Shown here piece by piece: positions 18,345-27,212 of a stretch of 39,713 nucleotides of DNA. The DNA is taken from assembly GCA_938045275.1 (NCBI GenBank), contig CALIMV010000117.1, positions 1 to 39,713 of the forward strand, given 5' to 3'. Made by a program: the position numbers and the translations under genes. This DNA comes from an uncultured Granulosicoccaceae bacterium. Its GTDB lineage: Bacteria; Pseudomonadota; Gammaproteobacteria; Granulosicoccales; Granulosicoccaceae. Position 1 is the first letter of the stretch. Each line of letters starts with the position of its first letter. A model generated the notes under the pieces. It saw nothing but the letters and a program-made list of their open reading frames with translations. It was not told the origin of the DNA and ran no database searches.

Positions 18345-18691
18345 CTCGTACAAAAGTATAGTTTTTATCAATCAGCTAAAACGACTCAAAAACCGCTGTA
18401 TCGCCACGGAATGCCCTTTATGTAAGGCTATCGCACCGTTCTTTAATGACCTGAATGGGTAGAACTACCATTGCAAAACGCTTAACACAGCATCGGTTAG
18501 CACTGTTTGATAGAAAAATCCATAGATCAGCTCCCAAAAACACGCTAGACTGGCCGAGCGTGACACGGTTTTGCAATTACCAATGTCTAGAAGCTTGAAC
18601 TTTGAGCACTTTTGCTTTATGTCCATGCTTCACGGGTCTGGCGGTATCGGCGATGCCTTGCGCGGCATTCCATTCTCAGAGGTTTTAAATC
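18345..18691 (+). promoter_or_regulatory. Intergenic region/5' leader upstream of cold-shock gene
   Basis: 347 bases between rhlB and the cold-shock gene. No coding frame is convincing. Cold-shock genes of this type often have long structured leaders that act as RNA thermosensors, and the length fits, but I could not identify a cold box or a clear promoter. AGAGG nine bases before the ATG at 18692 is the ribosome-binding site. Confidence 0.3.
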
Positions 18692-18895
18692 ATGGCAACA
18701 GGCACGGTCAAGTGGTTCAACGAATCAAAAGGTTTCGGGTTCCTTTCCCAGGACGATGGTGGCGACGACGTCTTCGTTCATTTTTCAGCAATACAAGGTG
18801 ATGGCTTCAAAACACTAAACGAAGGACAGAAAGTCACTTTCGAAGTGGAGCAAGGTCCCAAGGGTCCTCAAGCCAGCAGTGTACAGGCCGAATAA
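18692..18895 (+). CDS. Cold-shock-domain protein, CspA family
   Basis: A 67-residue single cold-shock domain. RNP1 is KGFGFL (13-18) and RNP2 is VFVHF (27-31), with the typical [16 protein letters not shown] opening. It binds single-stranded RNA/DNA as an RNA chaperone. Which Csp paralogue it is (CspA, CspD, CspE and so on) cannot be told from sequence alone. It sits beside rhlB, another RNA-remodelling gene. Confidence 0.96.
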   Translation: MATGTVKWFNESKGFGFLSQDDGGDDVFVHFSAIQGDGFKTLNEGQKVTFEVEQGPKGPQASSVQAE

Positions 18896-18966
18896 GTTCG
18901 ACAAAGTACATTGAACTAGCAAAGGCCGGGAAATTCGTTTTCTCGAGCCGGTAACATCGAATATAT

Positions 18967-18993
18967 TCCGGGCAAGGCTTTTTGCTGCCCGGA
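18967..18993 (+). terminator. Hairpin downstream of cold-shock gene
   Basis: TCCGGGCA and TGCCCGGA form an 8-base-pair GC-rich stem around an 11-base loop containing five T. It lies 71 bases after the csp stop. No U-tract follows, so it may stabilise the mRNA 3' end or act as a weak terminator. Confidence 0.45.
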
Positions 18994-19078
18994 GTCAATA
19001 CAGCTTCAAGCAGTGATTTGCCATCACACCGAAGATGCTCCGGGAGTTTGTGGCGCCAATGCGTTACGAATCAACAAA

Positions 19079-19126
19079 TTGGCATGTTTATTGGCATGTC
19101 CATTTAGCGTCTGTTTAGCTTATAAT
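19079..19126 (+). promoter_or_regulatory. Likely promoter region for pcm-tolC-waaA with a direct repeat
   Basis: A perfect -10 hexamer TATAAT lies at 19121-19126, with TG upstream as in extended -10 promoters. TTGGCATGT is repeated exactly at 19079-19087 and 19091-19099 (12-base period), just upstream of where a -35 would fall. It could be an operator for a dimeric regulator. The nearest TTGGCA is 24 bases from the -10, too far for a standard spacer. The rest of the 354-base gap between csp and pcm shows only the hairpin. Confidence 0.4.
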
Positions 19127-19249
19127 CCGCACGCGCGGGTATTATATTGCACGGATGACAGCACGTTAAATCTAACAAGGCCACTCAAAATATCCACGAT
19201 ATGGCTAACCCAATAGTGATTACCTCTTTTGATAACTTCCGGTGAGACG

Positions 19250-19912
19250 ATGAATCTACAGCAAGCTCGCAGCAATATGATCGAACAGCAAGTGCGTCCA
19301 TGGGACGTGCTTGATCAGCGCGTGCTCGACGTACTGGCAGTGGTGCCACGTGAGGAATTTGTTGCTGAAGAACACCGTGCGTTGGCTTTCAGCGACTACC
19401 AATTACCCATTGGATTCGGGCAGACGCTACTCAAACCCATTATTGAAGGCAGATTGCTCCAGGCGCTGTCTCCGCAAGCATCCGACATCACATTAGAAAT
19501 TGGCTCTGGCAGTGGGTATTTGACTGCATGTCTGGCACACATGAGTAAACAGGTGCACAGTCTGGAGATTCACCCAGACCTTGCCAGCAGTGCACAATCG
19601 CGTTTGGACTCTCTGGGCATTTCTAATGTCAATTTAATGCACCAAGACGCCTCGGCTGAATGGCAGGCACTGGACAACTATGACGCGATAGCATTTGGTG
19701 GAGCTATTGAAGCAATTCCAGATTACTACAAACACAAGTTGGCCGTTCATGGCCGAATATTTGCAGTTCTTGGTGATAACCAGCAACCAATGATGGAAGC
19801 GGTGTTGCTAACCCGAATTTCGAAAACTGAATGGACAACGGAAAGTCTGTTCGAAACAAAGATTGATCCCCTGATCAACTTTTCCGAATCGGCATCAGCA
19901 TTCGTTTTCTAG
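19250..19912 (+). CDS. pcm: Protein-L-isoaspartate O-methyltransferase family protein
   Basis: A 220-residue class I SAM methyltransferase of the PCMT family, with motif I LEIGSGSGYLTACLA, RPWDVLDQRVLDVL near the N-terminus and FAVLGDNQQPMMEAVLL in the C-terminal half. PCMT repairs isoaspartyl residues in damaged proteins. The ATG at 19250 has GGTGAG just upstream; a TTG 21 bases earlier is less likely. It is followed nine bases later by tolC, an order often seen in gammaproteobacteria. The divergent C-terminal half leaves some doubt about true repair activity. Confidence 0.88.
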   Translation: MNLQQARSNMIEQQVRPWDVLDQRVLDVLAVVPREEFVAEEHRALAFSDYQLPIGFGQTLLKPIIEGRLLQALSPQASDITLEIGSGSGYLTACLAHMSKQVHSLEIHPDLASSAQSRLDSLGISNVNLMHQDASAEWQALDNYDAIAFGGAIEAIPDYYKHKLAVHGRIFAVLGDNQQPMMEAVLLTRISKTEWTTESLFETKIDPLINFSESASAFVF

Positions 19913-19921
19913 AGTACCTTT

Positions 19922-21259
19922 ATGCACCTGTTTTCGTTGATGCACTCCCGAGTAACTTTTTCAGTTTGCTTGCTAGCAACGTCCATGCTCGGCAGTGTTG
20001 TAAATGCAACCAACCTGGACGAGACTTACAAGCTTGCGCAACAGTACGATTCCACGATTAGGGCGGCGGAGTACGACTACGAATCGGCAATCCAGCGACT
20101 CCCACTCGCTAAATCAGCGTTTCGACCGCAGCTTAACTTTGCTTACGATGCTTCGCGCAACGAGCAGCGTCGCGACGACTACGGAACTTTCGATGATCAG
20201 CAGTTTACTTTAACGCTACGTCAGAGCCTGTTCAATCGCGAAAACGGTGCGATTGTCGACCAGGCCAGGCTAGGTGTTAAACAAGCTGAAGCACAACTGC
20301 TTGCCCAACAGCAAAACCTCATTCTTCGTACCGCCAACACCTATTTCGATGTTTTGCGAGCGAAAGTTGAAGTAGACTTTAGCGGCTCGGAACTCGACGC
20401 CATTGCCCGGCAAAAAGAACAAGCTGAGCGTCGGTTCGACGTCGGATTAGTTCCGGTCACTGACGTAAGAAGTGCGCAGGCGCAATACGATTTAGCCATT
20501 GCTGCTCAAATTGCTGCAAAAAATCAACTTCAAACCGCCGTTGGGGCAATGGAAGTGCTCACTGGCAGCAGGCCAGAAACGATTGCTGCCTTGGCGACAG
20601 ATCTACCACTGGTTGCGCCAGATCCAGCCAACGCTGAGGCGTGGGTCAAATTAGCTGTCGAACAAAATCTTGATCTTGTAGCAGCTCGACTGGCTGCACA
20701 AACTGCGGCGGCCGGCGTTTCAGCTATCCGTGGATCTCGCTATCCGACACTGGATTTGGTTGGTGCAGCCCAAGCGGCAGAGAACGAATTGAAAGACCCT
20801 ATTCGTGGCCGTGATCTGAAAGGCGGCAGCATAGGTATCGAAATACGTATGCCTGTTTACACCGGTGGCAGGATAAAATCGCAGGTACGTCAGGCGAAAG
20901 CAGATTCGAATTCTGCACAACAGACCCTACTCTCTCAGGAACGCTCAACAGCCCAACAAACACGTGATGCGTTTCGCGGTGTCACCGGCAGCATAGCTCG
21001 TGCAAATGCATTGCAGCAAGCGCTTATCTCTACGCGAAAGTCCGCTGAGGCAACGGACGCTGGCTTTCGCGCTGGCACCCGTACTTCGGTCGAAGTGTTG
21101 CAAGCACTGCGCGATGTATACAGAGCCGAGTCCGATTACGCAGGCGCTCGCTACGATTACATCATTAACTACTTGTCGCTCAAAGCAGCAGCAGGTACGC
21201 TCAATGCTAACGATTTGATTCCGATCAACAATTTTCTTGTCGAACCAGGCGCTCAGTAA
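19922..21259 (+). CDS. tolC: TolC-family outer-membrane channel protein
   Basis: A 445-residue outer-membrane efflux protein. A signal peptide (about 1-29, ending VNA) is followed by two structurally repeated OEP domains with long helical, Gln/Ala-rich segments. MPVYTGGRIKSQVRQAKAD and VEVLQALRDVYRAESDYAGARYDYI are characteristic of TolC. It forms the trimeric outer-membrane tunnel for type I secretion and RND or MFS efflux. It starts nine bases after pcm and its end overlaps waaA by 23 bases. No lipobox is present, unlike the OprM/NodT branch. Confidence 0.92.
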   Translation: MHLFSLMHSRVTFSVCLLATSMLGSVVNATNLDETYKLAQQYDSTIRAAEYDYESAIQRLPLAKSAFRPQLNFAYDASRNEQRRDDYGTFDDQQFTLTLRQSLFNRENGAIVDQARLGVKQAEAQLLAQQQNLILRTANTYFDVLRAKVEVDFSGSELDAIARQKEQAERRFDVGLVPVTDVRSAQAQYDLAIAAQIAAKNQLQTAVGAMEVLTGSRPETIAALATDLPLVAPDPANAEAWVKLAVEQNLDLVAARLAAQTAAAGVSAIRGSRYPTLDLVGAAQAAENELKDPIRGRDLKGGSIGIEIRMPVYTGGRIKSQVRQAKADSNSAQQTLLSQERSTAQQTRDAFRGVTGSIARANALQQALISTRKSAEATDAGFRAGTRTSVEVLQALRDVYRAESDYAGARYDYIINYLSLKAAAGTLNANDLIPINNFLVEPGAQ

Positions 21260-22526
21260 ATCCCCTCCCACTTGGCGTTACAGACTGTGTTTACGCCTGG
21301 TGTCTCCCCTTCTGTTGCTGCACCTGTGCTGGCGCAGTTGTCGGGATGGCGGCCTGCGCTACATTAAAGAACGGCTCGGATTCTGTCAAAGAGATGATCA
21401 TGAACGCATTCACGTACACGCGGCCTCTGTGGGGGAAGTCATAACGGTTTTGCCGTTGATAGAAAAAATGCTGCTCCTTAACCCGGCACTGAAATTCCTG
21501 GTTAGCACTAACACACCAACCGGTTCAGCCATACTCAAACGCCGCCTGCATGACAAGGTTGCCCAGGCCTATTTACCAATCGATTTCTCTGGAGCAATCA
21601 ACCGATTTTTTAAGAGGAAAAACATTTCCAGCCTTTGGATAGTCGAAACAGAGATTTGGCCCTGGTTGTTTGCACGTGCAAAACAAAACGGCATTTCCAT
21701 AACACTTGTTAACGCTCGGCTTAGCCATAAAAGCAAAGGTAAGCTGGCAGATTTTTTCAAGTGCACTTACAAGCACGCACTTTGCGACGTATTGGTATTT
21801 GCTCGGTCTGATGAAGATGCCAATGGCTTTGTACAACGCGGTGCTCAGCCTGAAAAGGTATCCGTGGTTGGAAATTTGAAATTCGCGACTACTGAAAATA
21901 CCCAAACCTCAACTGTTTTGCTTAACAGACCCTATGTATTGGCAGCCTCGACACACGAAGACGAAGAACTTCAACTGGCCAAAGCCTGGATAAACTCATC
22001 TATCGACCAGTTACTGGTGATTGCACCCCGACATGCAGAGCGTGGAGCTCGATTAGCTAAAAGCCTTAACGCGTTGCAGCAAGAGACTGTACCGGATCAA
22101 CAAGATATTGCCCTGCGTAGCAGGGGTGAACTGCCGGGTGAGAACTGCAGGTTGTACCTGGCAGACACCTTAGGGGAAATGCACCATTGGTACGCTAATG
22201 CCAGTGCTGCATTTGTAGGTGGATCACTCATTAAACGAGGTGGTCACAACGTACTTGAACCCGGCCGTACTGCAACAGCCATTGTTGTTGGGCAACACAC
22301 TTTCAACTTTACAGAAGAAGTGGATTTATTACTTAAAGCTGACGCTATTTCAGTGGCAGATAACGTCGAGGAAGTCGTCCAGTTTTTTGCTCTTGCTGTG
22401 TCTGATTTACAGTGGGCACAAAATATGGGGGGACGTGCAAAGGCTGCTATTAATGCTCAAAGCGATGTGCTTGATAGATACATTGCATCATTATCGAATA
22501 GTGTTGCCGACAATTTACAAGATTAA
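21237..22526 (+). CDS. waaA: 3-deoxy-D-manno-octulosonic acid transferase
   Basis: A 429-residue Kdo transferase. It has a hydrophobic N-terminal anchor (about 18-30), HVHAASVGEV containing the catalytic Glu of the family, VSTNTPTGSAI, VETEIWPWL, AASTHEDEE, APRHAERG and GGSLIKRGGHNVLEPG. It attaches Kdo to lipid IVA at the inner membrane. The assigned start is a TTG at 21237 inside the tolC 3' end; the weak codon and overlap suggest translational coupling. The presence of kdkA in the same window suggests it may add a single Kdo, which is then phosphorylated. Confidence 0.94.
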   Translation: MSNQALSKSPPTWRYRLCLRLVSPLLLLHLCWRSCRDGGLRYIKERLGFCQRDDHERIHVHAASVGEVITVLPLIEKMLLLNPALKFLVSTNTPTGSAILKRRLHDKVAQAYLPIDFSGAINRFFKRKNISSLWIVETEIWPWLFARAKQNGISITLVNARLSHKSKGKLADFFKCTYKHALCDVLVFARSDEDANGFVQRGAQPEKVSVVGNLKFATTENTQTSTVLLNRPYVLAASTHEDEELQLAKAWINSSIDQLLVIAPRHAERGARLAKSLNALQQETVPDQQDIALRSRGELPGENCRLYLADTLGEMHHWYANASAAFVGGSLIKRGGHNVLEPGRTATAIVVGQHTFNFTEEVDLLLKADAISVADNVEEVVQFFALAVSDLQWAQNMGGRAKAAINAQSDVLDRYIASLSNSVADNLQD

Positions 22527-22929
22527 ACACAGTTGAAATTCGCCGAAAACTGGATAAATTAGTATTCCAAAGTTCGCACTTATTCGGACTAACATTTCTC
22601 CATTCATATTCATAGGCATTCTTTATTGGGACTGCGCTGGTTTTAGTCGTATAACTGCACGAGTTATATGAATTTTCAAAACTGTAAGAGAATCATTTGC
22701 AGAAAACTCAGTCCACTAAACAAGTATGGATTTTATGGCCAATACGATTTTGATGACCAATTGCCAGCAGCCGTAACTCCGTAACCAAACGTGTGGCGAG
22801 CTACCTGTGGGAATGATTGAATTACCGGCGAGCCGCAGGTAGTTGTTTTATGCCTTATTGGCGAAAACCCTATAGTTGTTATCGTTCAACAATTACGTCG
22901 GTGAGCCATGTCACCGAAAGGAAGTTGTT
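22527..22929 (+). promoter_or_regulatory. Intergenic region between waaA and csrA
   Basis: 403 bases with no convincing coding frame. The only clear structure is the hairpin at 22799-22844. The csrA promoter should lie in the last 80 bases, but I cannot point to a good -35/-10 pair. Confidence 0.3.
22799..22844 (+). terminator. Hairpin in the waaA-csrA gap
   Basis: AGCTACCTGTGG (22799-22810) pairs with CCGCAGGTAGTT (22833-22844), 12 pairs including G-U pairs, and is followed by TTGTTTT-like sequence. This resembles an intrinsic terminator ending the pcm-tolC-waaA transcript, though it lies about 270 bases after waaA. Confidence 0.5.
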
Positions 22930-23127
22930 ATGTTAGTTTTAAGCAGAAAGCCCAGCGAGTCAGTGAACATTGGCGACGAAGTAAAAATAGTGGTATTGAG
23001 TGTCTCAGGAAAACAGGTTCGCATTGGCATTGAAGCACCCAGCAATATTGCTGTTCACCGTGAAGAAATCTACAACAAAATAGTCTCTGAGCAGCAGTTA
23101 GAAACTGCAGCCGTAACTATAAAATAA
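22930..23127 (+). CDS. csrA: Carbon storage regulator CsrA/RsmA
   Basis: A 65-residue CsrA with [45 protein letters not shown] and a short variable tail. The RNA-contacting residues near the N-terminal strand and the VHREE segment are present. It binds GGA motifs in mRNA leaders to control translation of carbon metabolism, motility and biofilm genes. AAGGAAG upstream decides the start at 22930; an upstream in-frame extension has no homology. It is not next to alaS here. It converges on the response regulator gene with a 21-base gap. Confidence 0.97.
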   Translation: MLVLSRKPSESVNIGDEVKIVVLSVSGKQVRIGIEAPSNIAVHREEIYNKIVSEQQLETAAVTIK

Positions 23128-23148
23128 TTGTGAGCGCTGACGGCTTAT

Positions 23149-23772
23149 CTACGTCAGATAACCTGCGATAGTTGCAAACTTAACCAACTCTGCGACCGAA
23201 TGCGCCTCGGTTTTTTCGAGAATTCGCATTCGGTGATGCTCGATGGTTCGTGGACTAATTTCAAGTTTTTCTGCAATTTTTCTACTTGAGTGATTGGCCG
23301 AACCTTCGATTAAAATTTGCATTATCTCGAATTCTCTGTCGGTAAGCCGCTCAAATCGCTTGCGATACAGCGATTGCTGTTCGCGATCGTCACGCGATTT
23401 CTGGTCTGACGCGAAGGCTTGTTCAATACTGGCAACCAAAGCTTCCTGACTAAACGGTTTTTCTAGAAAATCGAAGGCCCCAGCCTTTAACGCTTCAACC
23501 GAACGGGGTACATCAGCATGACCTGTTACAAAAATAATAGGTATAGATACATCATTTTCTCGCAACAACTGCTGCAACTGCAAACCATTCATCCCAGGCA
23601 TTTCAACATCCAGCAAGATACAACCAGCCAGATTTATCCAGTCAGAATCGAGAAATGCTTCTGCACTGGAAAACGCCTGCACTGAAAAACCATGTATACC
23701 CAGGGACATTTCCAACAATTTGCGCACGTTGGGATCGTCGTCAATTAGATAGACAGTTGGCGGATTCTTCAT
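23149..23772 (-). CDS. FixJ/NarL-type response regulator
   Basis: A 207-residue two-domain regulator. The receiver domain has the acidic pair DDD (11-13), phospho-acceptor Asp55 in CILLDVEMPG and Lys105 in LEKPF. A linker leads to a LuxR-type helix-turn-helix (about 143-200, LTDREFEIMQIL, SPRTIEHHRMRIL). The VEALKAGAFDFLEKPF segment is typical of the FixJ/TtrR/TodT branch. It follows the hybrid kinase gene by 57 bases on the same strand and is its likely partner. Target genes are unknown. Confidence 0.93.
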   Translation of the reverse strand: MKNPPTVYLIDDDPNVRKLLEMSLGIHGFSVQAFSSAEAFLDSDWINLAGCILLDVEMPGMNGLQLQQLLRENDVSIPIIFVTGHADVPRSVEALKAGAFDFLEKPFSQEALVASIEQAFASDQKSRDDREQQSLYRKRFERLTDREFEIMQILIEGSANHSSRKIAEKLEISPRTIEHHRMRILEKTEAHSVAELVKFATIAGYLT

Positions 23773-23829
23773 AAACGTATTTCCTTTTTTACAACCATGC
23801 TATGTCTGCTGCTACATTTAAATTGTTAC

Positions 23830-25719
23830 TTACAGTAACTGCTCACGTACATAGCTAAGCAGCTGTGCACGCGTAAATGGTTTTGCCAGGTGCGGATAGC
23901 TAGCCTGGTATCCCTTCACTCTACTGGTGTCTGCCGAAACGAATGCTACAGGCGCATTAGGCAGCACAGGAAAAATCGACTCGTAAGCCAAATATCCGTT
24001 CATTTTTGGCATCGCAACATCGAACAACAATAACTCAATTGAGTCCCGATGCTGCCGAGCCAACTCTTGCGCCTGATAACCATCATTGGCCTGATACACA
24101 GTGTAACCCGCCGTGGTCAGGAGCTCATAGACCAGATTGCGCACAGACTCATCATCTTCGGCAATCAGAATGTGCTCTTTGCCACCCAGCACATCAATGC
24201 TATCAACTGGAAGTGATTTGTTGATTTGATTCTTTGCCGGCCATAAATTCACTGTTACGGTTGTGCCGGCATACAATTGACTGTCGATCTCGATTTTACC
24301 TTCTTGTTTTTGAACCAATCCATACACAGTGGATAATCCAAGCCCTGTTCCCTGACCAACCGCCTTGGTAGTGTAAAAAGGCTCAAATGCGCGTTGGATT
24401 GTTGCCTGAGACATACCAACACCAGAGTCAGAAATGATTAATTGCACTTTTTCGACGTCTTGCGGCCTGGCATCATCAGAATCGGTTCCACTCTTGCGTT
24501 TTCGCGAGTAAACATTACGCGTCGCTAATTTTATCACGCCACCATCAGGCATGGCATCTCGTGCATTAACGACCAGGTTCACGACGACCTGTTCCAGTTC
24601 GTTCGTGTCAAATCGTGCTGTTGGTGAACCTTTGGCGAGCTGAAAATCGAGCTGATACTGAGGCCCGAGTAGTTGAGACAACATGGGCGTCAAATCGGTC
24701 ACAACATCGTTCAGACTGGCGCTGACATCTTTTTCAACGTTGTCGCGCCGACTAAACGCCAGTAGCTGATTAACCAATGCGACCGAGCGATCTACAGTAT
24801 CCGATATTTCTTTTATACACTGCACCACTTTCTCTGGTTGAGCTTGTTGAATTTGGGCAAGCTCAGCGTAGCCACGAATGACTTGCAAATGATTTTTAAA
24901 GTCATGCGAAACGCCTGCGGATAGTTGCCCAATGAGTTCAAGCCGTTCAGTCTGTTTGATCTCGGCTTGAAGCTGTGCGTGCTGATCGCGTTGTTCACGC
25001 CAATACACAAACCCTATAATAGGAATTGCCCACAAATCCAAATTGTTGCAAATCGGCAAAAATACTTGCTCCCAACGCTGGCCTGTGTGCAGATTGACAA
25101 GCATGAGCATATGCGTCATGAAGTACATGATGAACGTTATAGCCACCACTTTTCGGATTCTGCTGCTTTGCTGCAAGATAAAAAAAATGGTGACAAGTAT
25201 GAAAGATGCACCAAAGTAGTGAATAAACCAAACGCTCCAGTGCTGGCTAAACTGAATGCTTGGATCAGCCCGCACTGCTATCCACCAGTCGTAGGCAATA
25301 ATGACATACGTCGCCAAACAGATACCCAGAGTAAAAACAAAGAATTTTCTGGAAATTTCACTCGGACGCACAATGTAATGAAGAAACGCGGCAGCGATAA
25401 CCGCGCGCGCTACCAACATTAACATGTTGTCGATTGGAGGTAGGAACAATGCCAGAGTGTCGGCAGATACGATATTGTGCAAACCAAGAATTGTTACTAC
25501 AAGCATGAAAAAATCACGGGCAAAACCAACAAAAAAGCCCGCGATGAGTAGCTTGTCACGTAGCAGTGCATTACGACGACGCGCATTCAATGCCCCCACA
25601 AGCATAATGCTCCAGAAAAGCATGCCCAGTGAGAACCGAGTTAAATCATTTATTGCACCACCACGGCCACCACCGATTTCGCCGAGTATTTCTAATGCAA
25701 AAGTGCCTAACGCTTCCAT
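23830..25719 (-). CDS. Hybrid sensor histidine kinase with multi-pass membrane input domain
   Basis: A 629-residue protein. Residues about 30-240 contain some seven hydrophobic segments, then a short coiled linker, HisKA (phospho-acceptor His272 in GVSHDFKNHLQ), HATPase (Asn385 in NLVVNARDAM, DSGVGM, GQGTGLGLSTV) and a C-terminal receiver domain (Asp567 in LLLFDVAMP, Lys613). The membrane region is not a family I can name and it lacks a large periplasmic domain, so the ligand may be membrane-borne or may partition into the membrane. Phosphate could pass to its own receiver and to the FixJ-type regulator encoded downstream. Confidence 0.92.
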   Translation of the reverse strand: MEALGTFALEILGEIGGGRGGAINDLTRFSLGMLFWSIMLVGALNARRRNALLRDKLLIAGFFVGFARDFFMLVVTILGLHNIVSADTLALFLPPIDNMLMLVARAVIAAAFLHYIVRPSEISRKFFVFTLGICLATYVIIAYDWWIAVRADPSIQFSQHWSVWFIHYFGASFILVTIFFILQQSSRIRKVVAITFIMYFMTHMLMLVNLHTGQRWEQVFLPICNNLDLWAIPIIGFVYWREQRDQHAQLQAEIKQTERLELIGQLSAGVSHDFKNHLQVIRGYAELAQIQQAQPEKVVQCIKEISDTVDRSVALVNQLLAFSRRDNVEKDVSASLNDVVTDLTPMLSQLLGPQYQLDFQLAKGSPTARFDTNELEQVVVNLVVNARDAMPDGGVIKLATRNVYSRKRKSGTDSDDARPQDVEKVQLIISDSGVGMSQATIQRAFEPFYTTKAVGQGTGLGLSTVYGLVQKQEGKIEIDSQLYAGTTVTVNLWPAKNQINKSLPVDSIDVLGGKEHILIAEDDESVRNLVYELLTTAGYTVYQANDGYQAQELARQHRDSIELLLFDVAMPKMNGYLAYESIFPVLPNAPVAFVSADTSRVKGYQASYPHLAKPFTRAQLLSYVREQLL

Positions 25720-25765
25720 TGGTCAGATTATTTAACAACTACATTGGCGTTTAAACACAGCTGCG

Positions 25766-26125
25766 CTACAAAACAGCAAGAATGGAGCACTTCAATTTAT
25801 TGCCTGTTTCGCCAGTGATGATCTCTGTACTCGACTCAAGTATTTGCGGGTCGTTGTCAGAACCAGAGTTCATTGACTCTGTCAAATACTCCGTGCACTC
25901 ATTGCCAGCTTGCTGTACATCAGCATCGGGTAAAAGCTCAACCGTATGTGTATATAACCGTTCTTCAGTGCCATCTCTTCTGTGCTTTATTGTCTTATAA
26001 AGCGATTTGCCCGCTGAAACCGTATCCTCGACAACCCCTTCAGGATTAACTTGAAGTTTAAAACATGAGGACAACAGAATCACTGAGCATACACAAAGCG
26101 TAATTTTGATTACTTTGTAGATCAT
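25766..26125 (-). CDS. Small putative lipoprotein
   Basis: A 119-residue protein with a hydrophobic signal and lipobox LLSSC (Cys21), predicting export and lipidation. The mature part is acidic with two further Cys residues and no domain I recognise. It lies 46 bases upstream of the hybrid kinase gene on the same strand and may be co-transcribed, so a link to signalling is possible but unproven. A role in the envelope is inferred only from the lipobox. Confidence 0.7.
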   Translation of the reverse strand: MIYKVIKITLCVCSVILLSSCFKLQVNPEGVVEDTVSAGKSLYKTIKHRRDGTEERLYTHTVELLPDADVQQAGNECTEYLTESMNSGSDNDPQILESSTEIITGETGNKLKCSILAVL

Positions 26126-26204
26126 TAAAATATTCCCTATTAATCAGACTTGTAGCTGAATTTTCGTCTGTCATTATTATTGTTAGCATTAGACCAAAAC
26201 TACA

Positions 26205-26945
26205 TCAAGTCGTCCTATACCCTGACATTAACGTACCCCAACAATCATCATTATAGAATGCAGGGCCGCTACTACCAATTTTGTTTAGTGATCTTTGGAG
26301 GCGTTTTAGGTTTTTGTGTCGTCGATTGCTACTCACTGTGAACTGGATCACCGCCCTATCAAAGTCGATCAACGAAACAGCGTTTTCATCGATCAATATA
26401 TTGTGTGCGTTTAGATCAGCGTGATCGACCCCAGCCGAATGAAACCGCCGAATGCACTGCCCAATGTTATACCAACACTCATCAGGCAGTATAGCGGTGC
26501 AAACACGCTCAGCCAGAGTCACACCGGCTAAAAAGTAGGTAATTAGCGATGCGCTGTATTTGAGCCCATGCCGTTGCACCTGACAGGCGTAGGGTTTGGG
26601 TGATGGCAGGCCTTGCGTTTCCATTGCAAGCAAAACGTCGAATTCTCGCCAGGCGCGCGTACGCCGAAGACCGTGCCAAATATAGTGTTGTTCGCTGATT
26701 GAACGCACGATGCCGCCACGACGATAATGGCGCAACACCAGGTCGATTTCTTCTATTTTAAGAAACAGCGAAGCACCTCTTCCAGCCGTGGGACTGTTAA
26801 CGATATAGTTATGGCTTTCCAGCCAATCGTCGTCGAAGACACGCTGATCAAATTCCGGATTCGCATCGGCGCGATGCTGCCAATACACATGCGACTGAGC
26901 GTTATCCGCAGGGCTGGTTCCTGAGACGGAATCTGACGACTTCAT
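26205..26945 (-). CDS. kdkA: 3-deoxy-D-manno-octulosonic acid kinase
   Basis: A 246-residue kinase of the KdkA/WaaP (RIO-like) group. It has the nucleotide-binding GRGASLFLKIEEIDLVLRHYRRGG, the catalytic VDHADLNAHNILID and metal-binding LIDFDRA. KdkA phosphorylates lipid A-linked Kdo on the cytoplasmic side. In bacteria that have it, WaaA usually adds one Kdo which is then phosphorylated. waaA is about 3.7 kb away. It is followed 79 bases later by the lipoprotein gene. Confidence 0.92.
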   Translation of the reverse strand: MKSSDSVSGTSPADNAQSHVYWQHRADANPEFDQRVFDDDWLESHNYIVNSPTAGRGASLFLKIEEIDLVLRHYRRGGIVRSISEQHYIWHGLRRTRAWREFDVLLAMETQGLPSPKPYACQVQRHGLKYSASLITYFLAGVTLAERVCTAILPDECWYNIGQCIRRFHSAGVDHADLNAHNILIDENAVSLIDFDRAVIQFTVSSNRRHKNLKRLQRSLNKIGSSGPAFYNDDCWGTLMSGYRTT

Positions 26946-26979
26946 GGCCTTGGCGACTTCGATTTTGATTCAGCAGTTA

Positions 26980-27183
26980 TTATTTTTTAGCTGGTGAGCC
27001 ACTTTTTTTTTCAACCAACTTATACACAGTTCCGCAATAGGAACACGATGCTTCAGGTGAATCTTCCAGCGGAATAAACACGCGTGGGTGCGAGTCCCAT
27101 AATGCTGAACCTGGCGCTGGACAATGCATTGGTAATTCATCTTTTGTCACTTCGATTACAGCTTGTTGTTTTGATGGCTTCAT
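26980..27183 (-). CDS. CHCC-type zinc-finger domain protein
   Basis: A 67-residue protein with Cys21, His32, Cys47 and Cys50 in the spacing of the CHCC zinc finger (MHCPAPGSALWDSHPRVF, ASCSYCGTVYKL). This domain also occurs in a mitochondrial complex I accessory subunit. Bacterial stand-alone copies are common in proteobacteria and their function is unclear. It sits between glnE and kdkA with gaps of about 30 bases on each side. Confidence 0.9.
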   Translation of the reverse strand: MKPSKQQAVIEVTKDELPMHCPAPGSALWDSHPRVFIPLEDSPEASCSYCGTVYKLVEKKSGSPAKK

Positions 27184-27212
27184 GATTTTTGGTTTATGTT
27201 CTCAGCAATTGG

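Noticed and set aside
24925-25422. Plus-strand frame (165 codons) over the sensor-kinase membrane region
   Set aside because: It is antisense to the kinase and has no recognisable domain.
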